A DNA stretch of 64,000 bases from Palsa-504 sp963787645 (GTDB lineage: Bacteria; Actinomycetota; Actinomycetes; Streptosporangiales; Streptosporangiaceae), in assembly GCA_963787645.1 (NCBI GenBank), contig CAWBDS010000013.1:62001-126000 (forward strand), read 5' to 3'. Below are positions 31,796 through 39,900 of this stretch, one piece after another. The translations under genes and the position numbers were made by a program. How positions within the stretch are numbered: position 1 is the stretch's first letter; each line of letters opens with the position of its first letter. The notes under the pieces are model-generated. The model was not told the DNA's origin. It saw nothing but the letters and a program-made list of their open reading frames with translations, and searched no databases.

Positions 31796-31944
31796 CTAAG
31801 ATAGAAAACCACGAACACCAGGACGATTCCGACGTTTACTATCAGCCGTTCCCAGAAGAGGTGTTTGAGGAATAGGATATCCACGCCGACCACGACGGCT
31901 ACCATCGCGAGCAGGTAGAGCGCGATAGCTGCCCGTCTTCCCAC
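31753..31944 (-). CDS. Small two-segment membrane protein with IS-derived C-terminus
   Basis: A 63-residue protein with two hydrophobic helices (ALYLLAMVAVVVGVDILFL and LIVNVGIVLVFVVFYL). Family not recognised. GTG start at 31944 with GGAGAG about 12 bases upstream. The last 13 codons and the stop lie within IS1380 copy 2 (tail LDPPADSVRSFPA). Removing the element and one CTAAG restores a native ending FYLSFLKRS with a stop at 30058-30060, overlapping the convergent carboxypeptidase gene. The insertion thus replaced the last five residues rather than breaking the gene, and it is probably still functional. Confidence 0.7.
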   Translation of the reverse strand: MGRRAAIALYLLAMVAVVVGVDILFLKHLFWERLIVNVGIVLVFVVFYLSLDPPADSVRSFPA

Positions 31945-32058
31945 CGTTTCGTTGTACTCTCCGGGCCGCAGTGGAGCAAGAGCGACGCTGGTCAGCTGGC
32001 CCGCCTTTCATAGCGGTTGCTCTTGTACGGTCTGGCCCGCGGGCGGTACAACCTGTCT

Positions 32059-32511
32059 ATGCGCAAGGTGGAAGCTGCGGCCGAGCAGACCGCCCATGTG
32101 CCGCCCGAGGTCGTCTGGTCCCTGCTCAGCGACGTCATGGTCTACCCGCAGTGGGGACCATGGCGCAAGGGCGGCTACCGCAGCGAGGGCGACGCGGCCG
32201 CGCACGGCAAGGGCGCTGTGTACTGGCTGCAGGGCTCAAAGCGCTACGGCTTGCGGTACCCGGTCTCGGTTGAGGAAATCCTCGACGTCGAGCCTGGCCA
32301 GCGGCTGGCCTACACCGTCCTGCGCGGCATCCCGGTGCGCAATTACCGGGCCGAGGTCACGCTGACCCCGTCACCCGACGGCACCCTCATCCGCTGGGGC
32401 GCATCGTGGGACCGGACCATCATGGGCCGCCTGGTGTACCCGTCGCTGCGTAACCTGTACCCGGTCATCGTGGCCGGCCTGGTCAAGGCCGCCGAGGCTT
32501 CCCAGAGCTGA
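32059..32511 (+). CDS. SRPBCC-family (START/polyketide cyclase-like) protein
   Basis: A 150-residue helix-grip protein. The N-terminal VEAAAEQTAHVPPEVVWSLLSDVMVYPQW and the central PVSVEEILDVEPGQRLAYTVL are typical of the polyketide cyclase/dehydrase group, which binds small hydrophobic ligands. The ATG at 32059 is preferred to a TTG at 32017 because the conserved strand begins there. No partner genes are evident; a ligand or enzymatic role cannot be inferred. Confidence 0.82.
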   Translation: MRKVEAAAEQTAHVPPEVVWSLLSDVMVYPQWGPWRKGGYRSEGDAAAHGKGAVYWLQGSKRYGLRYPVSVEEILDVEPGQRLAYTVLRGIPVRNYRAEVTLTPSPDGTLIRWGASWDRTIMGRLVYPSLRNLYPVIVAGLVKAAEASQS

Positions 32512-32677
32512 ACACGGCACCTGTGCTACCCACCGGAGCGCCGGAGGTCTGCATCCCTTAGGGCAACAGCCTTGGATCCCGGGACGGGGCATTACCCGAT
32601 ATGCGGCAGAACTGGACGTTGAGACGGACCGTGATGGACAGGGATGAATGTCGGTGGCGGCCAGTACGCTCCCGGCC

Positions 32678-32986
32678 ATGGCTAATTTCGCGGTCAGACT
32701 CGTTCACGGGCCGAGCTGGGACCCCTCGCGCCGGATACGGGATCAAGACGACTGGGATGAGCACGCTGCATTTATGGACGGACTACTCGATGATGGCTTC
32801 ATCATCCTCGGCGGCCCGGTCGGCGACGGCGAACAGACCCTGCACGTGGTCCAGGCGGCAGATGAGGACCAGGTCAGGGCGCGTCTCGCCCGTGATCCCT
32901 GGGCTTCGGCCGGGCTGCTCCGGATCGGCACTGTAGAGCGATGGGCGCTCTGGCTTGATAGCCGCCCTGGAAATGCGGCGCGCTGA
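32678..32986 (+). CDS. YCII-related domain protein
   Basis: A 102-residue ferredoxin-like dimeric protein of the YCII family: MANFAVRLVHGPSWDPS, a helix with EHAAFMDGLLDDGFIILGGPVGDGEQTLHVV, and the C-terminal GLLRIGTVERWALWLD. YCII proteins often have a His-Asp pair with unclear catalytic roles. The ATG at 32678 matches the usual domain start; an in-frame ATG ten codons upstream is possible. The stop adjoins the following VapC relic. Confidence 0.82.
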   Translation: MANFAVRLVHGPSWDPSRRIRDQDDWDEHAAFMDGLLDDGFIILGGPVGDGEQTLHVVQAADEDQVRARLARDPWASAGLLRIGTVERWALWLDSRPGNAAR

Positions 32987-33213
32987 TCCGCACGCACCGG
33001 ACCGCGCGCTTGCTCGCGGACCGGGGCCAGCATCGCGCTCCTTCAATACCGGATCTGATCATCGCCGCCACTGCCGAACTCGCCGGGCTCACCGTCCTGC
33101 ACCTCGACGAGGGCTTCGATCTCATCGCCGAGGTCACCAGCCAGCCCACGGAACGCCTGAACATCCCCGAGGCCGCTGTCACCGGTAACGACGCGGACCA
33201 GGATGACGCCTGA
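32986..33213 (+). pseudogene. VapC-type PIN-domain toxin remnant (C-terminal half)
   Basis: The frame reads LLADRGQHRAPSIPDLIIAATAELAGLTVLHLDEGFDLIAEVTSQPTERL (in parts), matching the second half of VapC PIN nucleases, including the acidic SIPD and LDEGFDLIAE segments. The first half, with the initial catalytic Asp, is missing and no antitoxin gene precedes it. About 70 of some 130 residues remain, so it is a relic of a toxin-antitoxin pair. Confidence 0.7.
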
Positions 33214-33267
33214 CTCGTTCCGGACAGCGGCTACGAGCCGACGGGCGTCCTGGCAGGCCCGCGGGCT

Positions 33268-33684
33268 TCAGTCTGGTATCAGCCGGAATTCCTCGGCTAC
33301 GACGAGAGTGTCGTCGCTGACCGTAAATGCGGGATCACCAAGGAATTGGCGCATCTCGGCCGATTCCCAGAATTGTTCATGGCCTGCCCGCCATTCCGCG
33401 ACCGAGCTGAATCCCTCGCCTTCGCCCAGCGCGTGACCCAGATCCACGTCGCCGAGGCGCATCACCCTCACCGCGATCGTCTGGATAACCGCGACCGGGC
33501 GACCTTCGGAATTGATCACGACGAACCGCTGCCCGCGAACCGGCAGCGGCTCGTTCTCGCGCTCGTATTCTGCGACCAGCCCGGTCGTCGTGTTCTTCTC
33601 ACCCGCCAGGATGGCGGCGACGAGCCGATCGCGCAGTAGCCCGGGGAAGGCGAACTCCGCAACCGGCAGGTCGCTGGCAGACAT
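33268..33684 (-). CDS. ASCH-domain protein
   Basis: A 138-residue ASCH (PUA-like) protein. FPGLLRDRLVAAILAGEKNTTTGL with the GEK-T motif, VRGQRFVVINSEGRPVAVIQT, DVDLGHALGEGEGFSSVAEWRAGHEQFW and VVAEEFRLI are conserved landmarks. The fold suggests RNA or nucleoside binding; some relatives hydrolyse acetylcytidine. The ATG at 33684 fits the domain start. It stands alone between the VapC relic and the IS630 element. Confidence 0.85.
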   Translation of the reverse strand: MSASDLPVAEFAFPGLLRDRLVAAILAGEKNTTTGLVAEYERENEPLPVRGQRFVVINSEGRPVAVIQTIAVRVMRLGDVDLGHALGEGEGFSSVAEWRAGHEQFWESAEMRQFLGDPAFTVSDDTLVVAEEFRLIPD

Positions 33685-33749
33685 GGCGCCTAGCGTACCG
33701 GCCTGTGATCGCCTGAGACCGCCGCCTCTCTCGACCCTGTCCGCGGCTA

Positions 33750-34996
33750 GTGCGCTGGCTACCAACGTTCACCGGGTTGGTTATGCGGCTTTAGGCTTCG
33801 GGCGGCCCCAGCGTTGCTGGCGCTCGCTGCGGATGCGGGCTCGTTCGCGGCGCTGGGCGGCCAGCACGTCGGGGTGGCGGGCATGAGCGTTACGCCAGCG
33901 GAGGTAGGCCTGCAGCCTGCGGGCCAGCGCGGGGTGGTTCGGATGGTCGGAGTTGCCCATGACAAAGGTCCGCAACGGACCGAAGTGCGCCTCAATCGGG
34001 TTGGCCCAGGACGCGTTCGTCGGCGTCAGGCACAGCTCGACGTTCTCCCGCCTGGCCCAGCGGCGGATCGCCGGGGTCTTGTTCGCCGCCAGGTTGTCCA
34101 AGATCACGAACAGCCGGTACCCGCCCGGCCGGGCCGCCCGGATCGACTTCAGCGCGGCCAGGGTGTGACCGGCGCCCTTGTGCTCGCGGACCACGCCCCA
34201 CAGCTGGTCATCGCCCACGCAGTAGCAGCCGTGGAAATAGCGGATGCCGTGGGTCCGGTGATAGGTCGCCCGCAGCCGGGCCGGGTGTTTGCGTTTCGCC
34301 CAGCAGGCCCCGTGGCACGGGCGGATGGACAGCGGCCCGAACTGGTCAAAGGCAAAACAGCGGTCCGGGTAATGCCTGGTCACGTACTCGATCCGGTCCA
34401 GCTTGGCGTCCCGGTCCGGATCCCGGGACTCTTTCCAGGTCCGGGTCCGCTGGAAGCTGATCCCGCGCGCGTGCAGGATCTGCCGCAGCCGCTCCCGCCC
34501 GATGATCACCGGCCGGTCAGGATGGCGGGCTAAATAGTCAGCCAGCTTGCGCAGGCTCCACCGGGTGAACGGCTGGCCCAGCTTCTCCGGCCGGGTCCTG
34601 GCCGCCGCGACGATCACCTCGATGGCCTCGTCACTGATCAGGCGGGGACGGCCTCCCGCCCACCGAGGGTCCAGCGCCGCCAGGCCCTTCTGGTTAAACA
34701 GGTGGATCACGTCCCGCACCGTGTCCTCATCCGCGGCGACCAGCCGCGCGATCGCCGGGACCAGCGTGCCCGAGGCCGACGCCATGATGATCATCGCCCG
34801 CCGCACCCGGACCGACCCGTGCTTGCCCCGCCGCACGATCTGCTGCAGCCGCTGCCCCTCCTGATCAGTCAGCCGCCGCGCCCGCACCGGCTCCGCCATC
34901 ACGCCCTCCCGCCACTCGATCTATTCACACGATCGAGTGTGAAAGCAATCACCGCCGCCTGTCACCAACCCGGTGAACGTTTATGGCCAGCGCACT
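33750..34996 (-). mobile_element. IS630-family insertion sequence
   Basis: A 1247-bp element. The ends form about 32-bp inverted repeats starting GTGCGCTGGC (33750-33781 and 34965-34996) with three mismatches, flanked by a TA duplication (33748-33749 and 34997-34998), the target used by IS630/Tc1-type elements. One intact transposase gene fills the interior; its stop codon touches the inner edge of the left repeat. Not inserted in a recognisable gene. Confidence 0.88.
33781..34902 (-). CDS. IS630-family transposase
   Basis: A 373-residue transposase. N-terminal helix-turn-helix region (RRAMIIMASASGTLVPAIARL, DTVRDVIHLFNQKGLAALD) and a DDE core with Asp in FAFDQFGPLSI, Asp in FVILDNLAANKT and Glu in SWANPIEAHFG. 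Full length with no frameshift. GTG or the adjacent ATG (34899) starts the frame. Confidence 0.93.
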   Translation of the reverse strand: MMAEPVRARRLTDQEGQRLQQIVRRGKHGSVRVRRAMIIMASASGTLVPAIARLVAADEDTVRDVIHLFNQKGLAALDPRWAGGRPRLISDEAIEVIVAAARTRPEKLGQPFTRWSLRKLADYLARHPDRPVIIGRERLRQILHARGISFQRTRTWKESRDPDRDAKLDRIEYVTRHYPDRCFAFDQFGPLSIRPCHGACWAKRKHPARLRATYHRTHGIRYFHGCYCVGDDQLWGVVREHKGAGHTLAALKSIRAARPGGYRLFVILDNLAANKTPAIRRWARRENVELCLTPTNASWANPIEAHFGPLRTFVMGNSDHPNHPALARRLQAYLRWRNAHARHPDVLAAQRRERARIRSERQQRWGRPKPKAA

Positions 34997-35274
34997 AGCG
35001 AGCGTTCTCAATCCAGGTCGGTTATGTATAAATATGCGGCCCGAGTGACCGCATGGTGAACGCTTGAGAGGCTGCTGGAACCAGACAACGCGAAGGTTCC
35101 TGATCACCGCGTGCCAACCCGCCGTTCGGCATGTCCTGACATGCCGTGCTTGTGAATCGGTGCCGCGCTGAACGGGTTAATCCGTGCGTGTGCATGCGTG
35201 GCTGACAATCACGGGCTGCCCCAGGGCCATGGCACGGACACCGGAACGGCCGCGTCCGCTGATGTGGTGGCCGG
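34997..35274. other. Intergenic stretch with one inverted repeat
   Basis: No gene recognised. It holds a perfect dyad CGGCATGTC-CT-GACATGCCG at 35127-35146, downstream of the lactate permease gene, where it may act as a terminator or binding site. Confidence 0.5.
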
Positions 35275-37014
35275 TCAGATGACCATCCATGACAACGCAG
35301 CGGTCGACTGCAGGTAGACGAGCAGGCACATGAAGGCCAGAAATGCGATGCTCCACACGATCACGCGCCGGAAGATGTCGCCTTCGCGGCCTTGAAGCCC
35401 GACGGCGGCGGCCGCGATCGCGAGGTTCTGCGGCGAGATCATCTTGCCCAGTACGCCGCCGGCGGAGTTCGCCGCGGCAAGCAGCGTCGGCGACAGGTGA
35501 GCTTGCGCCGCGGCAGTGACCTGCAGGGCTCCGAACAGCGAGTTCGAGGAGGTGTCCGAGCCGGTGACCGCGACGCCCAGCCAGCCCAGGATCGGGGACA
35601 GCAGTGCGAACAAGCCTCCGGCTCCGGCCATCCACAGCCCCAGCGTCGTGGTCTGGCCGGCCTCGTTCATGACAAAGCCGAGCGCCAGAACGGTCATCAC
35701 GGTGAGGATCGCGAACTTCAGCTGCGCGAGCGTGCGTCCGTAGGCGCGCACCGCCCGGCCGGCCCCGATCTTCAGCACGATCATCGTGAGCAGCCCGGAC
35801 AACAGCAGCAGGGTGCCGGCGGCCGACAGGATGTTCAGCTTGAAGGTGGTCTCTACGGCTTTGCCTTTGTCGCTGACGATGTGCAGGCCCGGCCAGTCGT
35901 AGATGCGGGTCGCTGACTCCAGGCCGGTGCCCCCCGCGCCGGGTTTCGCGGGGGCTACGCCGGTGATGGCCGGTACGCGGGTGGCGACCACGAAGATCAC
36001 GATGATGATCAGGTATGGCGCGTAGGCCTTGAAGACATTGCCGGGCGTGTCGCGGACCGTGTCATCTGAGGCAGCGGGGGCCGAGGTGGCCGCGGCCGGG
36101 TGGCCCTCCCGGGGCCCATCGGAGACGTGCTTCCGGTGCCGTGCCGGCTCCTGGCGCGCGGGTGCATCGTCGGCTGTTTCGGCGTAGCCCTCCTTCGGAT
36201 GCCAGATGCGGGTGAAGGCCAGGACGGCCAGCGCCGAAGCGAGCGACGCGATGATGTCGGCCAGGGGAACGGACCAGAAATTGGACGCGAGGTACTGGAA
36301 GACGCCGAAGGTCGCACCGCATACCAGCGCGGCGGGCCATACCTGGCGAAGGCCGCGCTTCCCGTCGACGATGAACACCAGGGCGAGCGGGACGAAGACC
36401 GCGAGAATCGGCGTCTGGCGGCCGACCATGGCGCCTAGGTCGCCGACCGGCAGCTTCGTGACGGTCGCGAGCGTTGTGATCGGCACCGCCAGCGCCCCGA
36501 AGGCGACCGGCGCGGTGTTCGCGACCAGCGCGACTGTCGCTGCCTTGAGCGGCCGGAAGCCGAGTGCGATGAGCATGACGGAGCTGATGGCCACAGGCGT
36601 GCCGAAACCCGCGAGAGCTTCCATCAGGGCTCCGAAGCAGAATGCGATGATGACGGCCTGGATCCGCTGGTCGTCGCTGATCGAGGCGAATGACCGGCGG
36701 AGCACGTCGAAGTGGCCGGTCTCCACAGTCAGGTTGTAGACCCAGATGGCATTGATGACGATCCACATGATCGGGAAGAACCCGAAGGCGGCACCGAGCA
36801 GCCCGCTGTTCACCGCATCGCCGACAGGCATGGAATACGCAGCCACCGCCACTATCAGGGCGACGGCCAGCCCGATGATCGACGCAAGCCATGCACGCAT
36901 ACGCAAGACACCGAGCAGCACGAACAACGTGACCAGGGGCAGGGCCGCCACGATCGAGGACAGCCCGAGCGAGTTGCCGAGCGGGTCATAGACCTGCCGG
37001 TAGTCGGCGAGCAT
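35275..37014 (-). CDS. lldP: L-lactate permease family transporter
   Basis: A 579-residue polytopic permease of the LctP family, importing lactate or glycolate with protons. At least twelve hydrophobic segments are visible. Family landmarks include FGFFPIMWIVINAIWVYNLTVETGHFDVL, FGALMEALAGFGTPVAISSVML, GFRPLKAATVALVANTAPVAFGALAVPI and the C-terminal VTGSDTSSNSLFGALQV and GKMISPQNLAIAAAAVGL. A hydrophilic, low-complexity insert (about residues 280-330) separates the two halves. AAAGGAG lies seven bases before the ATG within a small CCTTT/AAAGG stem. No lactate oxidation genes or regulator are adjacent. Confidence 0.93.
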   Translation of the reverse strand: MLADYRQVYDPLGNSLGLSSIVAALPLVTLFVLLGVLRMRAWLASIIGLAVALIVAVAAYSMPVGDAVNSGLLGAAFGFFPIMWIVINAIWVYNLTVETGHFDVLRRSFASISDDQRIQAVIIAFCFGALMEALAGFGTPVAISSVMLIALGFRPLKAATVALVANTAPVAFGALAVPITTLATVTKLPVGDLGAMVGRQTPILAVFVPLALVFIVDGKRGLRQVWPAALVCGATFGVFQYLASNFWSVPLADIIASLASALAVLAFTRIWHPKEGYAETADDAPARQEPARHRKHVSDGPREGHPAAATSAPAASDDTVRDTPGNVFKAYAPYLIIIVIFVVATRVPAITGVAPAKPGAGGTGLESATRIYDWPGLHIVSDKGKAVETTFKLNILSAAGTLLLLSGLLTMIVLKIGAGRAVRAYGRTLAQLKFAILTVMTVLALGFVMNEAGQTTTLGLWMAGAGGLFALLSPILGWLGVAVTGSDTSSNSLFGALQVTAAAQAHLSPTLLAAANSAGGVLGKMISPQNLAIAAAAVGLQGREGDIFRRVIVWSIAFLAFMCLLVYLQSTAALSWMVI

Positions 37015-37793
37015 CGGCGTACTCCTTTCGTGAAAGGGCTAGTGAGTCAAAGTGGCCGTCCAGGTTCTATGCGGACCGCATCTGCCGGGTCCGTCCGGCG
37101 CGTTAGCGAGGTGGCGGCCGGCCGGCACGACTTGGATCGATGCCTCGAGCACTTGCGCAATACACGCGGCGGGTATCGGCTTGCCCATGCGGGCCCGCGT
37201 CGTGGCCACGACCTGCGGACCGCACAGGTCGATGACCAGGACGCACCGACCTTGACGCCGGGAACGCTCGGGGCACTGCTCATGCGATACCCGTCTCAGA
37301 CCTGCGTACGGCTCGCGCCGCAGCGGCGGAATTCCCCGACAGGTACCCTGGCGCGGGACTGGCAAACGACCGGATTGCCGGCGGCGGGCGAGTGAGAACT
37401 GGAAGCTCTGGCATGACGTTCAAGGTCCGACGCTGATAACTACTCGGCGGCCTTCACTCCAGAACTGCGAAAGGGCTGCGCGATTCTCACTGCGAGAATT
37501 CGGTCGCGTCGGCCGAACCATGAGTAACTATTCGAGTTGACGAATAGATATGTACATTAACGGCGCACTCATTCCGGCTACGTGAGCAAGTACGGTTTCG
37601 GATCGCCAGCATGTCGCCGCTGGTGAGTTTGAACCTGTTGATTGCCGGACGCAGTCCGCACACCGCGACCCGGTACGGCGATATGAGTACCACCATCGGC
37701 GACACGAGCACGGTCATCGGCCAGCTGGCTGGCCAGATCACCGGCGGAGCGGCCGCGGTTATCGGATCGGCTCTGGCGGTGGCGGCCAGTTCC
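37015..37793. other. 779-bp gap with dyads upstream of lldP
   Basis: No convincing gene. Short frames on both strands lack recognisable domains or good starts. Two dyads stand out: ATTCTC-N5-GAGAAT at 37483-37499 and CTATTCG-N6-CGAATAG at 37528-37547, both on the lldP promoter side and in a locally AT-rich patch. They are candidate regulator sites. Confidence 0.45.
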
Positions 37794-38468
37794 TCAGGCG
37801 CCTATCACCCCGTCACAGGACACGGAGAAGTCCTCGCCGTTGACCGCCGACACGATGATGTGCGGATTGCTTCCCGTTACCTTCACCGGATTCAGGCTGC
37901 CCAGCGGCGAGCCGTCCACGGTGTCGCCGGTGAAGGCCGCCAGCGTCTGCGGGGGAGCGCAGCTGAGGCTGGCGGGCACCTCGACCACGGTCTCCGCCGA
38001 GGAGCGTGCCGCTCCGGCTAGCGACTGGTTCACGGTATGGCTCCACCCGCGCGTCACGTCGCGCAGCGTCAGCGTGAACTTCTGCGCCCCGTCGTAGGTC
38101 ACGGCTGCCTGGAGGTGGTCACCGGGCTTGAGCGTGCTGCTGAAATCGACCGGGGCGGCGGGATACAGGTCATACCAGCCGAAGTAGGAGGCGGTGCCGC
38201 CGCTGCAGTACGCCTCGGCGCCGACCTGTTCCGTGGTGTCCGAGGAGTAACCGTCCAGGCCGGTCCAGATCGCGACGTAGGTGCCCTGGGTGACGCAGGC
38301 CAGGCTCGGCATCGTCCAGTTCGCGGTGGTGCTGGTGTAGGTGCCACCGGTGACCGCGTAGCCATACCAGCCGGGCGACGGCACGGCAGCCGCAGCCGCG
38401 GACCCGGACGCAAGCAGGCCCAGGATCGCCGCCATCGCGATCCCGGTGACAGCTATTAAATAGCGCAT
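37794..38468 (-). CDS. G1-family (eqolisin-like) secreted endopeptidase
   Basis: A 224-residue exported protein with a signal peptide cleaved near AAAAAVPSP. The mature part is a beta-sandwich typical of peptidase family G1: NWTMPSLAC, AIWTGLDGY, EQVGAEAYC and SSAETVVEVP. The catalytic pair Gln (Gln81) and Glu (Glu159) expected for G1 enzymes is present at the right motifs. Such glutamic peptidases act at acid pH and, in bacteria, are mostly secreted by soil actinomycetes and acidophiles. Monocistronic by appearance; it lies downstream of the seven-repeat secreted protein on the same strand. Confidence 0.85.
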   Translation of the reverse strand: MRYLIAVTGIAMAAILGLLASGSAAAAAVPSPGWYGYAVTGGTYTSTTANWTMPSLACVTQGTYVAIWTGLDGYSSDTTEQVGAEAYCSGGTASYFGWYDLYPAAPVDFSSTLKPGDHLQAAVTYDGAQKFTLTLRDVTRGWSHTVNQSLAGAARSSAETVVEVPASLSCAPPQTLAAFTGDTVDGSPLGSLNPVKVTGSNPHIIVSAVNGEDFSVSCDGVIGA

Positions 38469-38552
38469 AACACACCGTTATCACACAGCGTGTCACAGGC
38501 CAATACCTCCCGGGCCTGGGAAGCAGCGCAGGTGGGGCCCGCGCTGCTTCCC

Positions 38553-38606
38553 GGCTGGATCGCTGATGCCGGCTGGATCGCTGATGCCGGCTGGATGGCT
38601 GATGCC
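38553..38606. repeat. Three 18-bp tandem repeats
   Basis: GGCTGGATCGCTGATGCC twice, then the same unit with one base changed, directly after the stop of the seven-repeat protein gene. Non-coding by context. Confidence 0.85.
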
Positions 38607-38608
38607 GG

Positions 38609-39712
38609 TTATGCCACGCTGCCTGGGCCCGAGACGGTTTCGGGGTGCCAGGTGGCTGTGCCGTTGACGGCCCAGAAGAACTTGAGCTGGTCGAAGGCAC
38701 CGACGGTGCTGATGTTGACGGAGTTGCCGTTGACCGTCATCGAGGGCGCCGCGGCGGTCGAATGCCCGCCGGCCACGGTCTCGGGGTGCCAGGTGGTCGT
38801 GCCGTTGACCGCCCAGTAGAACCGCAGCGAGTGACCCGGACCCTGGATCGCGATGTTCACCGAGCCGTTGTTGGCCGTCATCGACGGCGCGGAGAAGGTG
38901 CCGGTGGGCGCGATGGCCTCGGCGTGCCAGGTACTGGTGCCGTTGACGGCCCAGAAGAACAGCAGCCGCAGCGGAGCTACGTCGCCGATGACGGCGATGT
39001 TGACCGCGTTGCCGTTGACCGTCATGGACGGCGCGGAGATCACGTGGCTGGCCACGTGCTCCTCGTGCCAGGTGGCCGTGCCGTTGACCGCCCAGTAGAA
39101 CCGCAGCTCGTTGAAGAAGCCGACGGTGGCGATGTTGACGCTGTTGCCGTTGACCGTCATCGACGGCGCGGCGTAGGCGGCGCCCGAACTCGCGATCGTC
39201 TCGGGATGCCAGGTGGCCGTGCCGTTGACGGCCCAGTAGAACCGCAGCGAATGATGCGGGCCCTGCACGGCGATGTTGACGGAATTGCCGTTGACCGTCA
39301 TCGACGGCGCGGAGTAGGTGCTGCCCGCGCCGGCCACGGTCTCAGCGTGCCAGGTGGCGGTGCCGTTGACCGCCCAGTAGAACCGCAGCGAGTGGTTGGG
39401 GCCTTGCACGGCGATGTTGACGCTGTTGCCGTTGACCGTCATCGACGGCGCCGAGAACGTGCCGCCCGCGCCCGCGACCGTCTCCGGGTGCCAGGTAGGG
39501 GTGCCGTTGACGGCCCAGTAGAACCGCAGTGAATGGTGCGGGCCCTGCACGGCGATGTTGACCGAGCCGTGGTTGACCGTCATGGACGGGCCGGTCGCGG
39601 CCAGCGCCGGGGTCAGCGCGCCCGCGGCGGTCAGCGCCGCGGCCGTTACTGTGACGGCGGCCAGCCGCCGAAACTGGGCTGCTGAGCTCCGCATGGTGTC
39701 AAAAAGCTTCAT
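38609..39712 (-). CDS. Secreted seven-repeat protein, probable seven-bladed beta-propeller (lectin-like)
   Basis: A 367-residue exported protein. After a signal peptide (AAVTVTAAALTAAGALTPALA) the whole mature chain is seven repeats of about 46 residues, each of the form PSMTVNGNSVNIAV, then LRFYWAVNG, then TWHPETVA. The count of seven and the conserved aromatic strand suggest a closed seven-bladed propeller, as in some sugar-binding lectins; the ligand is unknown. The ATG at 39712 is chosen because AAAGGAG lies six bases upstream; an earlier in-frame GTG/ATG region lacks this. The repeats are also similar at DNA level (about 141 bp period), implying recent duplication or homogenisation. Confidence 0.85.
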   Translation of the reverse strand: MKLFDTMRSSAAQFRRLAAVTVTAAALTAAGALTPALAATGPSMTVNHGSVNIAVQGPHHSLRFYWAVNGTPTWHPETVAGAGGTFSAPSMTVNGNSVNIAVQGPNHSLRFYWAVNGTATWHAETVAGAGSTYSAPSMTVNGNSVNIAVQGPHHSLRFYWAVNGTATWHPETIASSGAAYAAPSMTVNGNSVNIATVGFFNELRFYWAVNGTATWHEEHVASHVISAPSMTVNGNAVNIAVIGDVAPLRLLFFWAVNGTSTWHAEAIAPTGTFSAPSMTANNGSVNIAIQGPGHSLRFYWAVNGTTTWHPETVAGGHSTAAAPSMTVNGNSVNISTVGAFDQLKFFWAVNGTATWHPETVSGPGSVA

Positions 39713-39900
39713 CAATGACTCCTTTTCCCTGGTTGACAGACCCCGCATCGGCGCGGATCTCCAGGTCAGCTGGTTACATCACTGAGGCGGTCCATGCCGT
39801 GCCATCTCGTGCCGTCTCGTTCCAGGCCCAGGCGCGGCCGCGCCAGGCCGGGCCGCAACGGGACCGCCCAGGCCGGACCGCGCCACGCCGGGCCAGTCCG

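Noticed and set aside
1129..31800. The two IS1380 copies could be the ends of a 27-kb composite transposon carrying the catabolic island.
   Set aside because: The outermost flanks differ (CTCAG on the left, CTAAG on the right), while each copy has its own matching pair. A composite insertion would show one duplication at the outer ends only.
35127..35146. CGGCATGTC dyad considered as a site-specific recombination core.
   Set aside because: No integrase gene or direct-repeat partner is present; a terminator or simple operator is the more modest reading.
37039..37365. 108-codon minus-strand frame upstream of lldP.
   Set aside because: No ribosome-binding site, mixed composition and no family resemblance; left as intergenic.
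37611..38021. 136-codon plus-strand frame upstream of and overlapping the G1 peptidase gene.
   Set aside because: Its second half is antisense to the clearly coding peptidase gene, and the first half has no recognisable domain.
38553..38606. Tandem 18-bp units considered as a CRISPR-like array.
   Set aside because: The units are directly adjacent with no spacers and only three in number; no cas genes are in the window.
38609..39712. Regular 141-bp periodicity considered as non-coding satellite DNA.
   Set aside because: It lies in one long frame with a signal peptide, a good ribosome-binding site and conserved residues, so it is a coding repeat.
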